A model generated the notes under the pieces. That model ran no database searches, had not been told where the DNA came from, and saw only the letters and a list, made by a program, of their open reading frames with translations. The position numbers and the translations under genes were made by a program. A DNA stretch of 20,328 nt. Origin: Bacillota bacterium (lineage in GTDB: Bacteria; Bacillota_A; Clostridia; Lachnospirales; Lachnospiraceae). Of this stretch, positions 1 to 7,919 are shown in pieces (the first letter of the stretch is position 1; each line of letters opens with the position of its first letter). The stretch lies in contig JAEZSL010000081.1 of NCBI GenBank assembly GCA_023443925.1, positions 1 through 20,328 of the forward strand, written 5' to 3'.

Positions 1-24
1 TATTGATAACACCATCTTTTTCAT
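1..24 (-). CDS. Start of a gene leaving the left edge, possibly a glycosyltransferase
   Basis: Only the first eight codons are in the window (MKKMVLSI), so the product cannot be identified. The start is well supported: GGAGG lies at 30-34, five bases before the ATG, and a strong promoter lies upstream at 66-94. Many family 2 glycosyltransferases begin with a short Lys-rich start followed by a hydrophobic LSI-type strand. With two GT2 genes just upstream on the same strand, another cell-surface polysaccharide gene is a reasonable guess, but it is inference. Confidence 0.6.
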
Positions 25-65
25 CAGAGCCTCCAAACAGATTTTTTTGTATTTAAATTGTATTC

Positions 66-94
66 ATTTTAACAACATGAGTTTTAATTGTCAA
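66..94 (-). promoter_or_regulatory. Sigma-A promoter for the gene at the left edge
   Basis: On the minus strand TTGACA (89-94) is followed after exactly 17 bases by TAAAAT (66-71), and a TG one base before the -10 box makes it an extended -10. The predicted transcript starts near position 59, leaving a leader of about 35 bases that holds the ribosome binding site of the gene starting at 24. This gene can therefore be transcribed independently of the glycosyltransferase at 153-1148. Confidence 0.8.
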
Positions 95-152
95 TATTTA
101 AAACATTTTTTTGAATACTAATTTATCCCTGATCAAAAATTAGATAATTCTA

Positions 153-1148
153 TTATAAAATATAGAGTAATCCCAGATTTCTAACTACACCGGTTTTCAT
201 AAAACCAAATTTAAGAACCAACTGCCTTCTTTTAATCCAGCTTTCCTTCAAAAGATAGGCCATACAATGGACCAGTTTTTTCTGCCTTGGTGTCAGTGCG
301 GCTTCATATATTTTATAAAATTCTTCAGCCTGAAGCGCATTCTTATTGATAACCTCTTTCTGCTCTTTTATAGCGATCATGCGGTTTCTGACATAAGTGT
401 GAAAGCTCTGGTTTCCCACAACATTACCGCCGTGCTGTCTGTAAAAAAGTGTAACGGACGGCAGATAACTGATATGTCCGAAAGCAGCGGCAATTAAGGC
501 CACCCACCAGTCATGATATCTGGCACAGACCGGATTTCCGATCATTAACTGCCGTATCGGTTCATTAAACATTATGGTACAGCCAATCAGCTTATTCTCC
601 ATCAAAATATGGGGAAGATCCACTTTATTGGTATCCAGTCGGTTGCTTTTATGAAATGAACGGTTTAGTACTTTCATATCATTATCTACTACCAATGCGT
701 CGGTAAATACTGCCACGGGATAATCCTGTCCTAATTTTTTCTCTATCTTTTTCATCTGCATCATAGTTTTACAGATTTTATCCGTCATCCAGATATCATC
801 CTGATCACAGAACATGTAATAATCCCGTATTGTCTCCGGTTCCTCTTCTTCTGTTAACAACAGGTCAGCTTGCTCCTGTTTCTGATTTTCATTGATTTTG
901 GCAGCATACTGCACACCATCCAGAAAATTTAGTGTAACACCTTTATTCCTGTTATTCTGTCTTAGGATTACTTTATCCGGATAACTATTTTCATAATCCT
1001 TTACGATTAAGATTGTATCATCTGTGGATCCATCATCAAAAATCCATAATTTGAAGTCGTTATAACTCCCCTTTACAATCGAATCTATTTGTTCTCTGAC
1101 ATATCGCGCTCCATTATAGGTTGCCATTATTATATTAACACGATTCAT
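153..1148 (-). CDS. Glycosyltransferase family 2, rhamnosyltransferase-like
   Basis: This 331-residue enzyme probably transfers a sugar from a nucleotide-sugar donor to a growing surface polysaccharide at the cytoplasmic face of the membrane. It has a GT-A fold signature: an N-terminal strand followed by ATYNG (9-13), the donor-binding DDGS (38-41), and CDQDDIW (114-120), which holds the metal-binding DxD. The C-terminal part has HDWW and a YRQHGGN-like segment, as in rhamnosyltransferases of the RgpE/WcaA type. An acidic, glutamine-rich stretch at about 84-108 is inserted before the DxD strand and looks like an added loop. The start has GGGAGG five or six bases upstream. It lies 105 bases downstream of the next glycosyltransferase gene and probably shares its transcript. 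Sugar and acceptor cannot be read from sequence. Confidence 0.85.
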   Translation of the reverse strand: MNRVNIIMATYNGARYVREQIDSIVKGSYNDFKLWIFDDGSTDDTILIVKDYENSYPDKVILRQNNRNKGVTLNFLDGVQYAAKINENQKQEQADLLLTEEEEPETIRDYYMFCDQDDIWMTDKICKTMMQMKKIEKKLGQDYPVAVFTDALVVDNDMKVLNRSFHKSNRLDTNKVDLPHILMENKLIGCTIMFNEPIRQLMIGNPVCARYHDWWVALIAAAFGHISYLPSVTLFYRQHGGNVVGNQSFHTYVRNRMIAIKEQKEVINKNALQAEEFYKIYEAALTPRQKKLVHCMAYLLKESWIKRRQLVLKFGFMKTGVVRNLGLLYIL

Positions 1149-1253
1149 TCTGTCCTCCCTGACCTTTCCGGAAATGCCAAGCCCATATGGGGCAGTTCTG
1201 TTCTCTTTATATTAAAACTCATTTGTAATAAATAATAAAAAAACATGTAAAAT

Positions 1254-2282
1254 TTAATTCCAATAAGAGGGATTCATACTAAACCGTCTGACTATGTCTA
1301 TAGGCAGACATTCATAATTAATCCCTGCCTTATACCCCAGATACTTAAATCCGCTTTCCAGAACCAGATCCGGAATCAACAGGTATTGCTTTTTGTCTAT
1401 CAGGTATTTAAGGGTTTGTTTAACCAGTTTTATCCCTTCACTTTCTGATTTTATCTCAGCGAAAATATAATCGTACTGTTTCTGTGAAACCGCAAGATCA
1501 AAATTTCTTTTAAACTGCTGTATATAGGAGTAGGCATGGGAATGATACACACGGGCTTCGGCAGAATAAGCTATTGTATAACCTGCACCAATAATACCGG
1601 CTGCCATTATCATATCCTCATTAAAAATTGTCTTTGTAACAAAACCACCTAAACTATCATATACGGTTTTGCGGTACGCCGCACAGACATTGGAACAAAA
1701 ATATGTCTTAATTCCAAGCCGCGGTAAATCTTCCAGGGTTTTTACATAACTCTCACCCGGATAGTTAAATTGTCTGGTATATTGCTCAATCATCCCGCTT
1801 TTAGGCGAAGCTAACTGCCTGCCATAAGCCGCAGCTACGTTTGCATCCTGAAACGGACTTAAAATACTTTGAACTAAATGTGAATCAGCCGGTACCGCAT
1901 CCTGCGTCATAAACAACATAATATCAGCCTGTGATAATGATGCACCATAATTTCTTGTACCACCATGATCAAATTCCGTTTTTTTTATCTCTATAGCTTC
2001 GATTCTGCATTCATCACTGCTTTGCTCTATGGCCCAGGCTATAGTCTCCTTTGCCTTTTCATTCTGGGTGAACTTAAGGTTGTCATCACTCTCTTCCACT
2101 GTATGAAGTAACAGGATTCTTCCCGGCTTTTTACTTTGCTTTACCAGTCTTTCGATTAACTGAGTGAATTTGCCATCCGGCTTATACACCGGTATAATTA
2201 CATCGATGGAATAATTTATTTCCTCCTGCAATTCTATATTGGAATTTATCTCTTCTTTCATTTTAACTCGGTCCACCTCCAT
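1254..2282 (-). CDS. Glycosyltransferase family 2, rhamnosyltransferase type
   Basis: A 342-residue GT2 enzyme, likely adding rhamnose or a related deoxysugar to a cell-wall polysaccharide. The GT-A core starts at about residue 26 (IDVIIPVYKPDG). It carries FDHGGTRN at 104-111, typical of RfbN/RgpB-like rhamnosyltransferases, and a TQDA strand (126-129) in place of the usual DxD, as in that subgroup. FNEDMIM in the second half fits the catalytic-base region. The start is uncertain. The first ATG (2282) lies only about 8 bases after the predicted transcription start and has no ribosome binding site of its own. GGAGG at 2276-2280 sits 14 bases before an in-frame ATG at 2261, which may be the true start and would give 335 residues. 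It is the first gene of the two-gene unit with 153-1148. Confidence 0.87.
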   Translation of the reverse strand: MEVDRVKMKEEINSNIELQEEINYSIDVIIPVYKPDGKFTQLIERLVKQSKKPGRILLLHTVEESDDNLKFTQNEKAKETIAWAIEQSSDECRIEAIEIKKTEFDHGGTRNYGASLSQADIMLFMTQDAVPADSHLVQSILSPFQDANVAAAYGRQLASPKSGMIEQYTRQFNYPGESYVKTLEDLPRLGIKTYFCSNVCAAYRKTVYDSLGGFVTKTIFNEDMIMAAGIIGAGYTIAYSAEARVYHSHAYSYIQQFKRNFDLAVSQKQYDYIFAEIKSESEGIKLVKQTLKYLIDKKQYLLIPDLVLESGFKYLGYKAGINYECLPIDIVRRFSMNPSYWN

Positions 2283-2296
2283 ATCATCATAAGCCT

Positions 2297-2325
2297 ATCA
2301 TAACCAAGTATTATATTCCTGTCAA
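2297..2325 (-). promoter_or_regulatory. Near-consensus sigma-A promoter for the glycosyltransferase pair
   Basis: Minus-strand TTGACA (2320-2325), a 17-base spacer and TATGAT (2297-2302) match the vegetative consensus at 11 of 12 positions. Predicted transcription start is near 2290, very close to the first possible start codon of the glycosyltransferase gene at 2282. Confidence 0.85.
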
Positions 2326-2393
2326 GCAGGTATAAAGAGTTAAAAATTTGTTGTAATATGTCGCATATAAAATTATTATAGCGATTTTTGGCC

Positions 2394-2423
2394 AAAAAAT
2401 ACAGCGATATCTTCATACCGCTG
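2394..2423 (-). terminator. Intrinsic terminator after htrA
   Basis: On the minus strand a 9-bp stem (2402-2423; one G-U pair) is closed by a GAAG tetraloop and followed two bases later by six Ts (2394-2399). It lies about 30 bases after the htrA stop codon and ahead of the promoter at 2297-2325, so it separates the two transcription units. Confidence 0.87.
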
Positions 2424-2454
2424 CATTTCTTTCGTAATTATCTATCAGTTTCAG

Positions 2455-3768
2455 TTAATTGCCGGAAGGTCTATTATCAAAGGTAACATTAATCGTTTTA
2501 TCTACATATTTGCCGTCTTCCAGTGCTTTTATACCAATTGTGCCGACGGAACCTGCTTTGGTATAACCCAATACTTCCTGCATATCCGCCATGGTTTCAA
2601 CGGTTATATCATTCATTGAGACAATAATATCGCCTGTCTTTAATCCGGCTGCTTCCGCTGCTGAGCCGCTTTTAATTTCTCCTACATATACACCTACGGG
2701 CATGTTAAATCTTTGTGAATAATCCTGGGTTACATCCTTTCCGGCAATGCCGAGATAAGCTTTATCGCGGTCATCCAGGATTGTTCTGTTCATTAACTCA
2801 TTGATAACCGGTATTGCGTCTGTAATAGGAATAGCATAACCGACACTTTCAACATTTTCATCAACATATTTTACTGAATTGATACCGATTACTTCGCCTT
2901 TTGAATTAAGCAGTGCACCTCCGCTGTTACCGGGATTAATGGCTGCATCCGTCTGCAATACATGTAAGGTAACATTATTTACGGTAACTTCTCTATCCAA
3001 CGCACTGATGTAACCTACGGTTATGGACTGACCATAACCTAATGCGTTTCCTATGGCAATTGCCATTTCTCCTAACTTAACTGATTTGGAGTCACCCAGA
3101 GTTGCTATCTTAATATTATCAATGGTACCTTCCTGCAGATCAGAAAGCTTAACAGATACAATAGCCAGATCCTTACCAGGTTCTGAACCTTTAATGGTAG
3201 CCGGGGCTTTTGTATTATCCGCAAATACAATATTAACAGTTTTTGCATTATTAACTACATGATTATTGGTTGCTATTAATATTTCAGAATCATTCTGGGC
3301 TATAATGATACCGGAGCCACTGCCCTCTACGTCTTCGTCAAACTGTCTGCCGAAGAAATCACTGGTTGTATTGGTAAGCACTGCGTTAATGGCTACTATG
3401 GATGGCATAGCGTTTTCAACAACGGTTGAAACATCACCCGATGTATTACTCTGGCCGGTTCCTGTTTCCACTGCAATCACATCATCTCCGCTGCCTGATG
3501 TATTACCGCCTGTCTTTCCGGTTACTTCCGTATTGCTTTTACCAATGCCGGATAAAGCATTATATCCCTGAAAAGCGGCACCAGCAACTAACCCGAAAAC
3601 TGCTGCTGCAGCAACTGTTTTCGTAAAGCTTCTCAACAGTTTATGTTTCTTTTTGGGCTTTGCGTCGATTTCGACTGCCGTCCCTTCAATAATCTCTCCA
3701 TTCAAATAGGATGTATTATATTTGTTCTTTTCATCATTATTTGGTTTGTTAAATAAATCATCACTCAT
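2455..3768 (-). CDS. htrA: HtrA/DegP-like membrane-anchored serine protease
   Basis: A 437-residue trypsin-like protease that degrades misfolded proteins on the outer face of the membrane. The start chosen is the ATG at 3768 because AAAGGAG (3777-3783) lies eight bases before it; an upstream in-frame TTG at 3786 would overlap that site. From the N-terminus there is a charged cytoplasmic tail (1-45), one membrane segment (about 51-72) and a Gly/Ser/Thr-rich linker. The protease domain has catalytic His170 (in NNHVV), Asp200 (in KDLAI) and Ser282 (in NPGNSGGALLN). One PDZ domain follows at about 338-422 with AYLGI at its start. This is the normal Firmicute HtrA layout. It is separated from pheA by 139 bases with no promoter I could call, and it ends in a clear terminator. 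Confidence 0.95.
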   Translation of the reverse strand: MSDDLFNKPNNDEKNKYNTSYLNGEIIEGTAVEIDAKPKKKHKLLRSFTKTVAAAAVFGLVAGAAFQGYNALSGIGKSNTEVTGKTGGNTSGSGDDVIAVETGTGQSNTSGDVSTVVENAMPSIVAINAVLTNTTSDFFGRQFDEDVEGSGSGIIIAQNDSEILIATNNHVVNNAKTVNIVFADNTKAPATIKGSEPGKDLAIVSVKLSDLQEGTIDNIKIATLGDSKSVKLGEMAIAIGNALGYGQSITVGYISALDREVTVNNVTLHVLQTDAAINPGNSGGALLNSKGEVIGINSVKYVDENVESVGYAIPITDAIPVINELMNRTILDDRDKAYLGIAGKDVTQDYSQRFNMPVGVYVGEIKSGSAAEAAGLKTGDIIVSMNDITVETMADMQEVLGYTKAGSVGTIGIKALEDGKYVDKTINVTFDNRPSGN

Positions 3769-3907
3769 AATTATTTCTCCTTTCAAACTTTTGTTAATGT
3801 ATTTAATTTGAATTTGTTTGAACTTTATAACTAGAGTTTAACAGGAAATTATGTCTACTTTGTGATTACAATTTGAAAAATATATGAAGATTAACGTTGT
3901 TTTAAAA

Positions 3908-5044
3908 CTAAATTGCTTTATAACCCCCCAATATTTTTAGACTCATGGCTTCTTCCTTTATTCCATATAAGGCATTTTTCACGCCGGCGTCTTTTAAACT
4001 GCCTTCAAAATCTACAAAGAATCGGTATTCAAAAACTTTACCTTCTACCGGTCTGGACTCGATTTTGGTCATATTGAGATTGTTGTATATAAAATGGGAC
4101 AGCATATTATAAAGCGTTCCGCTGGAGTGAGGTAATTCAAAGCAGATACTGATTTTGTTCGCATCATTAATAAACTTTCTCTCTCTGCTTATTATAATAA
4201 AGCGGGTGGAGTTGGTACTTTCATAATTCACCCCTTCTGCCAGCACCTGCAGGCCATAGTAAACTGCTGCCTGCTTTCCTGCTATAGCACCCTGAGTAAG
4301 ATCTCCGTCCTCCAGAACTTTTTTAGCACTGTCTGCCGTACTGATGCATTCCACAGGAATCATTTGAGTGTGTTGTTCTATGTATTTTGAGCACTGCATC
4401 AATCCCTGGGCATGGGAATATATATTGCGGAGATCTTCTACCTTAGCTCCTGGCAAACCTAACAGGGCATGTTCAATTTTCACCACATGCTCTCCGATAA
4501 TATAATTGTCAAATTCAACCAAAAGATCATAAATATCCGAGATACCTCCGGTTGAGGTGTTTTCTATGGGCAGTACACCGTATTCTGCATCCCCTTCCTT
4601 TACAGCCTGCATAACTTTTTTAAAGGAAGACGCATAAGATCTGTTTATGCTGGCGCCAAAATATTCTTCCATAGCTTGTTCCGTATAAGATCCCTTTACA
4701 CCAAAGCAAATTACCTTTACTTCCTCACTATCTTTTAGGGAATCAATCTCTTTAAAAGGGGTTTGATACCCCTCTCCACTGATCAAGCCATATTGTAGTT
4801 TCCGGCTCATGGACATTATCTGGGTAAACAGCTCCTGCACACCGTGACGGTTAAAATCGTTGCCCGCTAATTCCTTTAAAACCGCCAGTTTCTCCTGTTC
4901 CCGTTCCTTATCAAAAACCTTTTTACCGGTCTGAATTTTGTACTCTGCCACATCTTTTGCTATCTGCATCCTATATTCAAACAGCTCTACTATTTTTTTA
5001 TCGATGGTGTCGATTTCTTCCCTGCTGCGCATTAAATCCACCAT
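3908..5044 (-). CDS. pheA: Bifunctional chorismate mutase / prephenate dehydratase
   Basis: This 378-residue enzyme converts chorismate to prephenate and then to phenylpyruvate, the precursor of phenylalanine. Residues 1-90 form an AroQ-type helical chorismate mutase (SREEIDTIDKKIVELF with the following helix). Residues about 110-285 are the prephenate dehydratase, with GSYTEQA (118-124), ENTSTGGISDIYDLL (161-175), SHAQGLMQC (210-218) and the essential TRF (280-282). A C-terminal ACT domain (about 297-375) has GTLYN and ESRP (329-332), the phenylalanine-sensing motifs, so feedback inhibition by phenylalanine is expected. The start has AGAGG five bases upstream. The 567-bp upstream region has several structured elements but no T-box motif. 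The gene lies downstream of the folate genes, which also draw on chorismate, but the long spacer suggests separate control. Confidence 0.95.
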   Translation of the reverse strand: MVDLMRSREEIDTIDKKIVELFEYRMQIAKDVAEYKIQTGKKVFDKEREQEKLAVLKELAGNDFNRHGVQELFTQIMSMSRKLQYGLISGEGYQTPFKEIDSLKDSEEVKVICFGVKGSYTEQAMEEYFGASINRSYASSFKKVMQAVKEGDAEYGVLPIENTSTGGISDIYDLLVEFDNYIIGEHVVKIEHALLGLPGAKVEDLRNIYSHAQGLMQCSKYIEQHTQMIPVECISTADSAKKVLEDGDLTQGAIAGKQAAVYYGLQVLAEGVNYESTNSTRFIIISRERKFINDANKISICFELPHSSGTLYNMLSHFIYNNLNMTKIESRPVEGKVFEYRFFVDFEGSLKDAGVKNALYGIKEEAMSLKILGGYKAI

Positions 5045-5178
5045 AGTGACCTCTTTTCCGGATATTTTCCCGGACTCTGCCTCACTTAATCAAAGGAATT
5101 AATCCGTTTATCCTATCGTATTCTTAAAGTTTAAATCGAGTAATCCCGATTGTTATTCTATAAATGAATTTATATAGC

Positions 5179-5196
5179 ACTGCATATATATGCAGT
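5179..5196. repeat. Perfect 18-bp palindrome in the pheA leader
   Basis: ACTGCATATATATGCAGT is its own reverse complement. Flanking TATAG and CTATA extend the pairing after a small internal loop, giving about 14 bp in total. No T-run follows on the minus strand, so it is not a simple terminator. It lies 135 bases before the pheA start and just after the short ORF at 5208-5243. It could be a repressor site or part of a folded leader. Confidence 0.6.
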
Positions 5197-5207
5197 CTCT
5201 ATAATAA

Positions 5208-5243
5208 TTAAACGAATGAAACTTCAGAAAAACTGCCCGCCAT
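5208..5243 (-). CDS. Possible 11-residue pheA leader peptide
   Basis: A minus-strand ORF encodes MAGSFSEVSFV and has an excellent ribosome binding site, AGGAG at 5249-5253, five bases before its ATG. It is followed 12 bases later by the palindrome at 5179-5196. Position, size and hairpin resemble a leader peptide. Against this, only two of eleven codons are Phe and no attenuator-type terminator follows, so chance is quite possible. Confidence 0.3.
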   Translation of the reverse strand: MAGSFSEVSFV

Positions 5244-5362
5244 AACAGCTCCTGTTAACAGCTTATATTTCACTGAATATAATAAGAATTTCAGAACCTC
5301 AGGATTCTCAGACAGCAAACAAGACCGGCATATTTTCTTATTTCTGAAATATCTCTTAAAAT

Positions 5363-5484
5363 TTTGATTCGAATATCAAAAGGTCAATTTTGTGTTTTGA
5401 ATGAATACGAGCATAATATTTACTATCATAAATATATATATTCATAAAATACATGTAGAGAGACCTTTTGACACCCGAATCAAA
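5363..5484 (-). repeat. Long nested inverted repeat: structured leader RNA or MITE-like element
   Basis: Arms of 23 bp at 5363-5385 and 5462-5484 are inverted copies with three differences. On the minus strand all three become G-U pairs, so the RNA pairs along the whole 23 bp. Inside the 76-base loop are two further nested stems: 5401-5407 with 5439-5445 (7 bp) and 5416-5422 with 5429-5435 (7 bp around a 6-base loop). The whole 122 bases thus form a rod-like hairpin just downstream of a possible promoter (5517-5546). No target-site duplication was seen at the ends. The rest of the 5045-5611 spacer, beyond the elements listed separately, shows nothing I can call. Confidence 0.75.
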
Positions 5485-5516
5485 TTTTTTCACTTTACAA
5501 AATATTTTCTTCTTTA

Positions 5517-5546
5517 ATTATATAACACACCAGGGGAATAATGCAA
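5517..5546 (-). promoter_or_regulatory. Possible promoter for the pheA leader
   Basis: A perfect TATAAT (5517-5522, minus) has a weak -35 (TTGCAT, 5541-5546) 18 bases upstream. A start near 5510 would place the inverted repeat at 5363-5484 near the 5' end of a leader of about 465 bases before pheA. The -35 match is poor, so this rests mostly on the -10 box. Confidence 0.4.
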
Positions 5547-5611
5547 TCCTTAAGATATATCTTTGCATAATATGCAGATCAGCTTTATAATTAATCAATT
5601 CTGCCCGGTAA

Positions 5612-6448
5612 TTATAAGCTGTCCAATGACGTCTGCACTTTAAATTCCTCATATAACTGTGTTATTGTTTTTCCATATACGGGATGCACAAAACCCGGAG
5701 CAATTTCACACATGGGCTCTAATACAAACTTCCGGTTTTTTATTTCCGGATGGGGAATCGTCAGATCCTCAGTTTTTATTATCTTCCCATCGTAAAAAAG
5801 AATATCCAGATCGATGGTACGCGGTCCCCAGTGTATGGTCCTAACCCGTTTTAATTTCGTCTCAATCTGCTTAATTAATTCCAGAAGTTCATCCGGTGAA
5901 CGGAGTGTTTTTAGTTCCAGCGCCCCATTAAGAAAGTCGGCCTGTTTTACGCCCCCTACCGGGTCTGTTACAAGAAAAGAAGATTTGCCGGATATCCTGC
6001 ATAACTCATCCGCCATTAAGAGATTAACCGCCGTATTTAAATTAGCCTCCTTATCCCCCAGATTGGAACCAATACTAAGATATGCCAGATGCCAGCTTCT
6101 CTCCATTTCAACCGAAACATTTTCCAAAGGAAGTAAAATAGGTGCCCAGGGTTTTTTTACTTCAACTTTAATTTTTTCAACCAGCGGAAAATGCATTAAT
6201 ATGGTTCTGGCCAAGTGTTCGGTCAAGGTCTCAATTAATTTAAAAGTATACTTTTCCATTTCACTTTTAATAAAATGACAGACTTCACCGTAATTAACCG
6301 ATTGATTAAGGTCATCTTTACTGCTGGCCTGAGTTAATTCCGCATAAAGGATGACGGATACCAGGAATTTCTGGCCCAGAACATTTTCTTCCGTATACAC
6401 GCCGTGATGGCTGAAAACCTCCAGGTTTGTTATTTTTATCTGATCCAT
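5612..6448 (-). CDS. folBK: Fused dihydroneopterin aldolase / HPPK
   Basis: One 278-residue protein carries two successive steps of folate synthesis. The N-terminal half (1-118) is FolB, which cleaves dihydroneopterin to 6-hydroxymethyldihydropterin; it shows FSHHGVYTEENVLGQKF, VNYGEV and VKKPWAP. The C-terminal half (about 120-278) is FolK, which pyrophosphorylates that product using ATP; it shows GSNLGD, HWGPRTIDLDILFYD and PHPEIKNRKFVLEPM. Both domains look complete, and the fusion is common in Clostridia. The start has GGGGG five bases upstream and lies 9 bases after the folP stop, so the two genes are surely cotranscribed. Its product is the pterin substrate of FolP. It is the last gene of the folate unit; no obvious terminator follows. 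Confidence 0.95.
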   Translation of the reverse strand: MDQIKITNLEVFSHHGVYTEENVLGQKFLVSVILYAELTQASSKDDLNQSVNYGEVCHFIKSEMEKYTFKLIETLTEHLARTILMHFPLVEKIKVEVKKPWAPILLPLENVSVEMERSWHLAYLSIGSNLGDKEANLNTAVNLLMADELCRISGKSSFLVTDPVGGVKQADFLNGALELKTLRSPDELLELIKQIETKLKRVRTIHWGPRTIDLDILFYDGKIIKTEDLTIPHPEIKNRKFVLEPMCEIAPGFVHPVYGKTITQLYEEFKVQTSLDSL

Positions 6449-6457
6449 CCAATCCCC

Positions 6458-7273
6458 CTATTCTTTATGTTCCCTTAAAATGGTCTCTGTCATCTTGACG
6501 GCCCTGTAATTCGGTGCAATATCATGGACTCTTATTATGCTGCACCCTTTCATAACTCCTATGACTGTAGTGGCTATAGTACCTTCTACACGGTTGTCCG
6601 GGGGCAGATCAAGTGTCAGACCGATGACGGATTTTCTGGAGGTTCCAAGAAGTATAGGCAGTTTTAATTCTTTGAGCTCCTCCAGGTGGTTTAATAAGAT
6701 CAGATTCATCTCATAGGTTTTTCCGAAACCAATTCCAGGATCTATTATGAGTTTTTCCTTATCTATGCCTGCGCTTAGAGCAAGCTCTATGCTAATCCCA
6801 AGATCTGAAACCACTTCCTCCATAAGGTTGCCGTACACTGCTTCTTTACGGTTATGCATGAGGCAGACCGGTAAATTACAGCGGGCTATAATTTCTGCCA
6901 TTTGTCTGTCATACCGTAGTCCCCAGATATCATTAACCATGTCGGCACCGGCTTCTATGGCAGCCTGTGCGACTTTGCTCTTATAAGTATCTATGGACAC
7001 CGGTACAGAATAGTTTTTCTTTAGTTCTTTAATGATCGGAACTACCCTTTTAATTTCTTCTTCCTCTGATATCCTGGTAAACTCCGGTCTGGTAGATTCG
7101 CCTCCCACATCGATAATATTGGCACCTTCCCTTATCATCTGCCCGGCATGTTCCAGGGCTTTAACCACGGTATTATATCTTCCTCCGTCTGAAAAAGAAT
7201 CCGGTGTAACATTTAAGATGCCCATGATATAAGTTTTTTCGTTCAGTTTAAAATCCTGATTACCAATTAACAT
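6458..7273 (-). CDS. folP: Dihydropteroate synthase
   Basis: A 271-residue TIM-barrel enzyme that joins p-aminobenzoate to hydroxymethyldihydropterin pyrophosphate, giving dihydropteroate; it is the sulfonamide target. Visible motifs are NVTPDSFSDGG (21-31), GGESTRP (57-63), the pterin-binding DMVNDIWG (111-118), DPGIGFGK (178-185), GTSRKS with Lys214, and IRVHD (247-251). Length is normal and all core motifs are intact. AAGAGG lies five bases before the ATG. It follows folE by 41 bases and precedes folBK by 9. No p-aminobenzoate genes lie in the window, so that substrate must be made elsewhere or taken up. Confidence 0.96.
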   Translation of the reverse strand: MLIGNQDFKLNEKTYIMGILNVTPDSFSDGGRYNTVVKALEHAGQMIREGANIIDVGGESTRPEFTRISEEEEIKRVVPIIKELKKNYSVPVSIDTYKSKVAQAAIEAGADMVNDIWGLRYDRQMAEIIARCNLPVCLMHNRKEAVYGNLMEEVVSDLGISIELALSAGIDKEKLIIDPGIGFGKTYEMNLILLNHLEELKELKLPILLGTSRKSVIGLTLDLPPDNRVEGTIATTVIGVMKGCSIIRVHDIAPNYRAVKMTETILREHKE

Positions 7274-7314
7274 AGCAGCCTCTTTTCTGAATCAGCTTTT
7301 CTCGGGTTGGATTC

Positions 7315-7866
7315 CTACTTAATCAATTGAAAAAATGTACTCCTAAGTTCAGCGTTGTTCTCGAATACGCCTCTTCCAAGAAAAGTAGCAGTCGTTGTAC
7401 CTGGTTTTTGTACACCTCTCATGGTCATACACATATGTTCTGCTTCCAGCATTACTATTACACCTTTTGGTTTCAGATATTCCATGACCGCATCTGCAAT
7501 CTGGGCCGTCAGCTGCTCCTGTATCTGGGGTCTTCTGGCATAGGTCTCTACCGTTCTGGCCAGTTTGCTGAGTCCAGCTACACTGCCGTCCGGTATATAA
7601 CCAATATGTGCTTTACCGTAAAATGGAAGTAAATGATGTTCACAGACCGAATAAAACATAATATCTCTTTCTATTACTATTTCATTATTAACTGCCAGAA
7701 AGGTTTTACTAAAGTATTCCCCGGCATCCTTATGCAGACCGGAAAATAATTCTTCACACATTTTCACAATTCGATCCGGCGTTTCCGCTAAACCTTCCCG
7801 GTTTATATCTTCGCCGATTCCTATAAGAAACAATCTGACTGCTTCTTCTATTTTTTTACTGTCCAT
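7315..7866 (-). CDS. folE: GTP cyclohydrolase I
   Basis: A 183-residue enzyme that opens and rearranges GTP to 7,8-dihydroneopterin triphosphate, the first step of folate synthesis. The zinc ligands Cys75 and His78 (in [11 protein letters not shown]) and Cys146 (in EHMCMTMRG) are all present, as are [14 protein letters not shown] and [10 protein letters not shown]. Length is typical of the FolE1 type. The ribosome binding site (GGGG, five bases before the ATG) is modest and sits directly after a strong hairpin at 7880-7919. It lies between folC (130 bases upstream) and folP (41 bases downstream). Confidence 0.96.
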   Translation of the reverse strand: MDSKKIEEAVRLFLIGIGEDINREGLAETPDRIVKMCEELFSGLHKDAGEYFSKTFLAVNNEIVIERDIMFYSVCEHHLLPFYGKAHIGYIPDGSVAGLSKLARTVETYARRPQIQEQLTAQIADAVMEYLKPKGVIVMLEAEHMCMTMRGVQKPGTTTATFLGRGVFENNAELRSTFFQLIK

Positions 7867-7879
7867 ATATTACCCCATT

Positions 7880-7919
7880 TCTGCGCTGCTTTTATAAAAG
7901 CTTGTGTACGCAGCGCAGA
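7880..7919 (-). promoter_or_regulatory. Hairpin just upstream of the folE ribosome binding site
   Basis: TCTGCGCTGC (7880-7889) and its exact inverse (7910-7919) form a perfect 10-bp GC-rich stem around a 20-base loop. A second, overlapping 14-bp palindrome (7888-7901) could compete with it. On the minus strand the stem ends 13 bases before the folE ATG and is followed by AAATGGGG, not by Ts, so it is not a terminator. It may tune folE translation or mark a processing site. I see no tetrahydrofolate riboswitch core here. Confidence 0.65.

Noticed and set aside
1165..1200. Terminator hairpin between the two glycosyltransferase genes
   Set aside because: The CCCATATGGG palindrome is short and no T-run follows on the minus strand.
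3053..3626. Open frames on the plus strand across htrA
   Set aside because: They lie antisense to an intact htrA with all catalytic motifs, have no ribosome binding sites and resemble no family; they are shadows of the real gene.
5363..5484. Transposon with terminal inverted repeats
   Set aside because: No transposase ORF and no target-site duplication seen; a non-autonomous MITE remains open and is treated as a finding.
5045..5611. T-box leader for pheA
   Set aside because: No match to the conserved T-box core (TGGNACCGCG-like) and no terminator with T-run before pheA.
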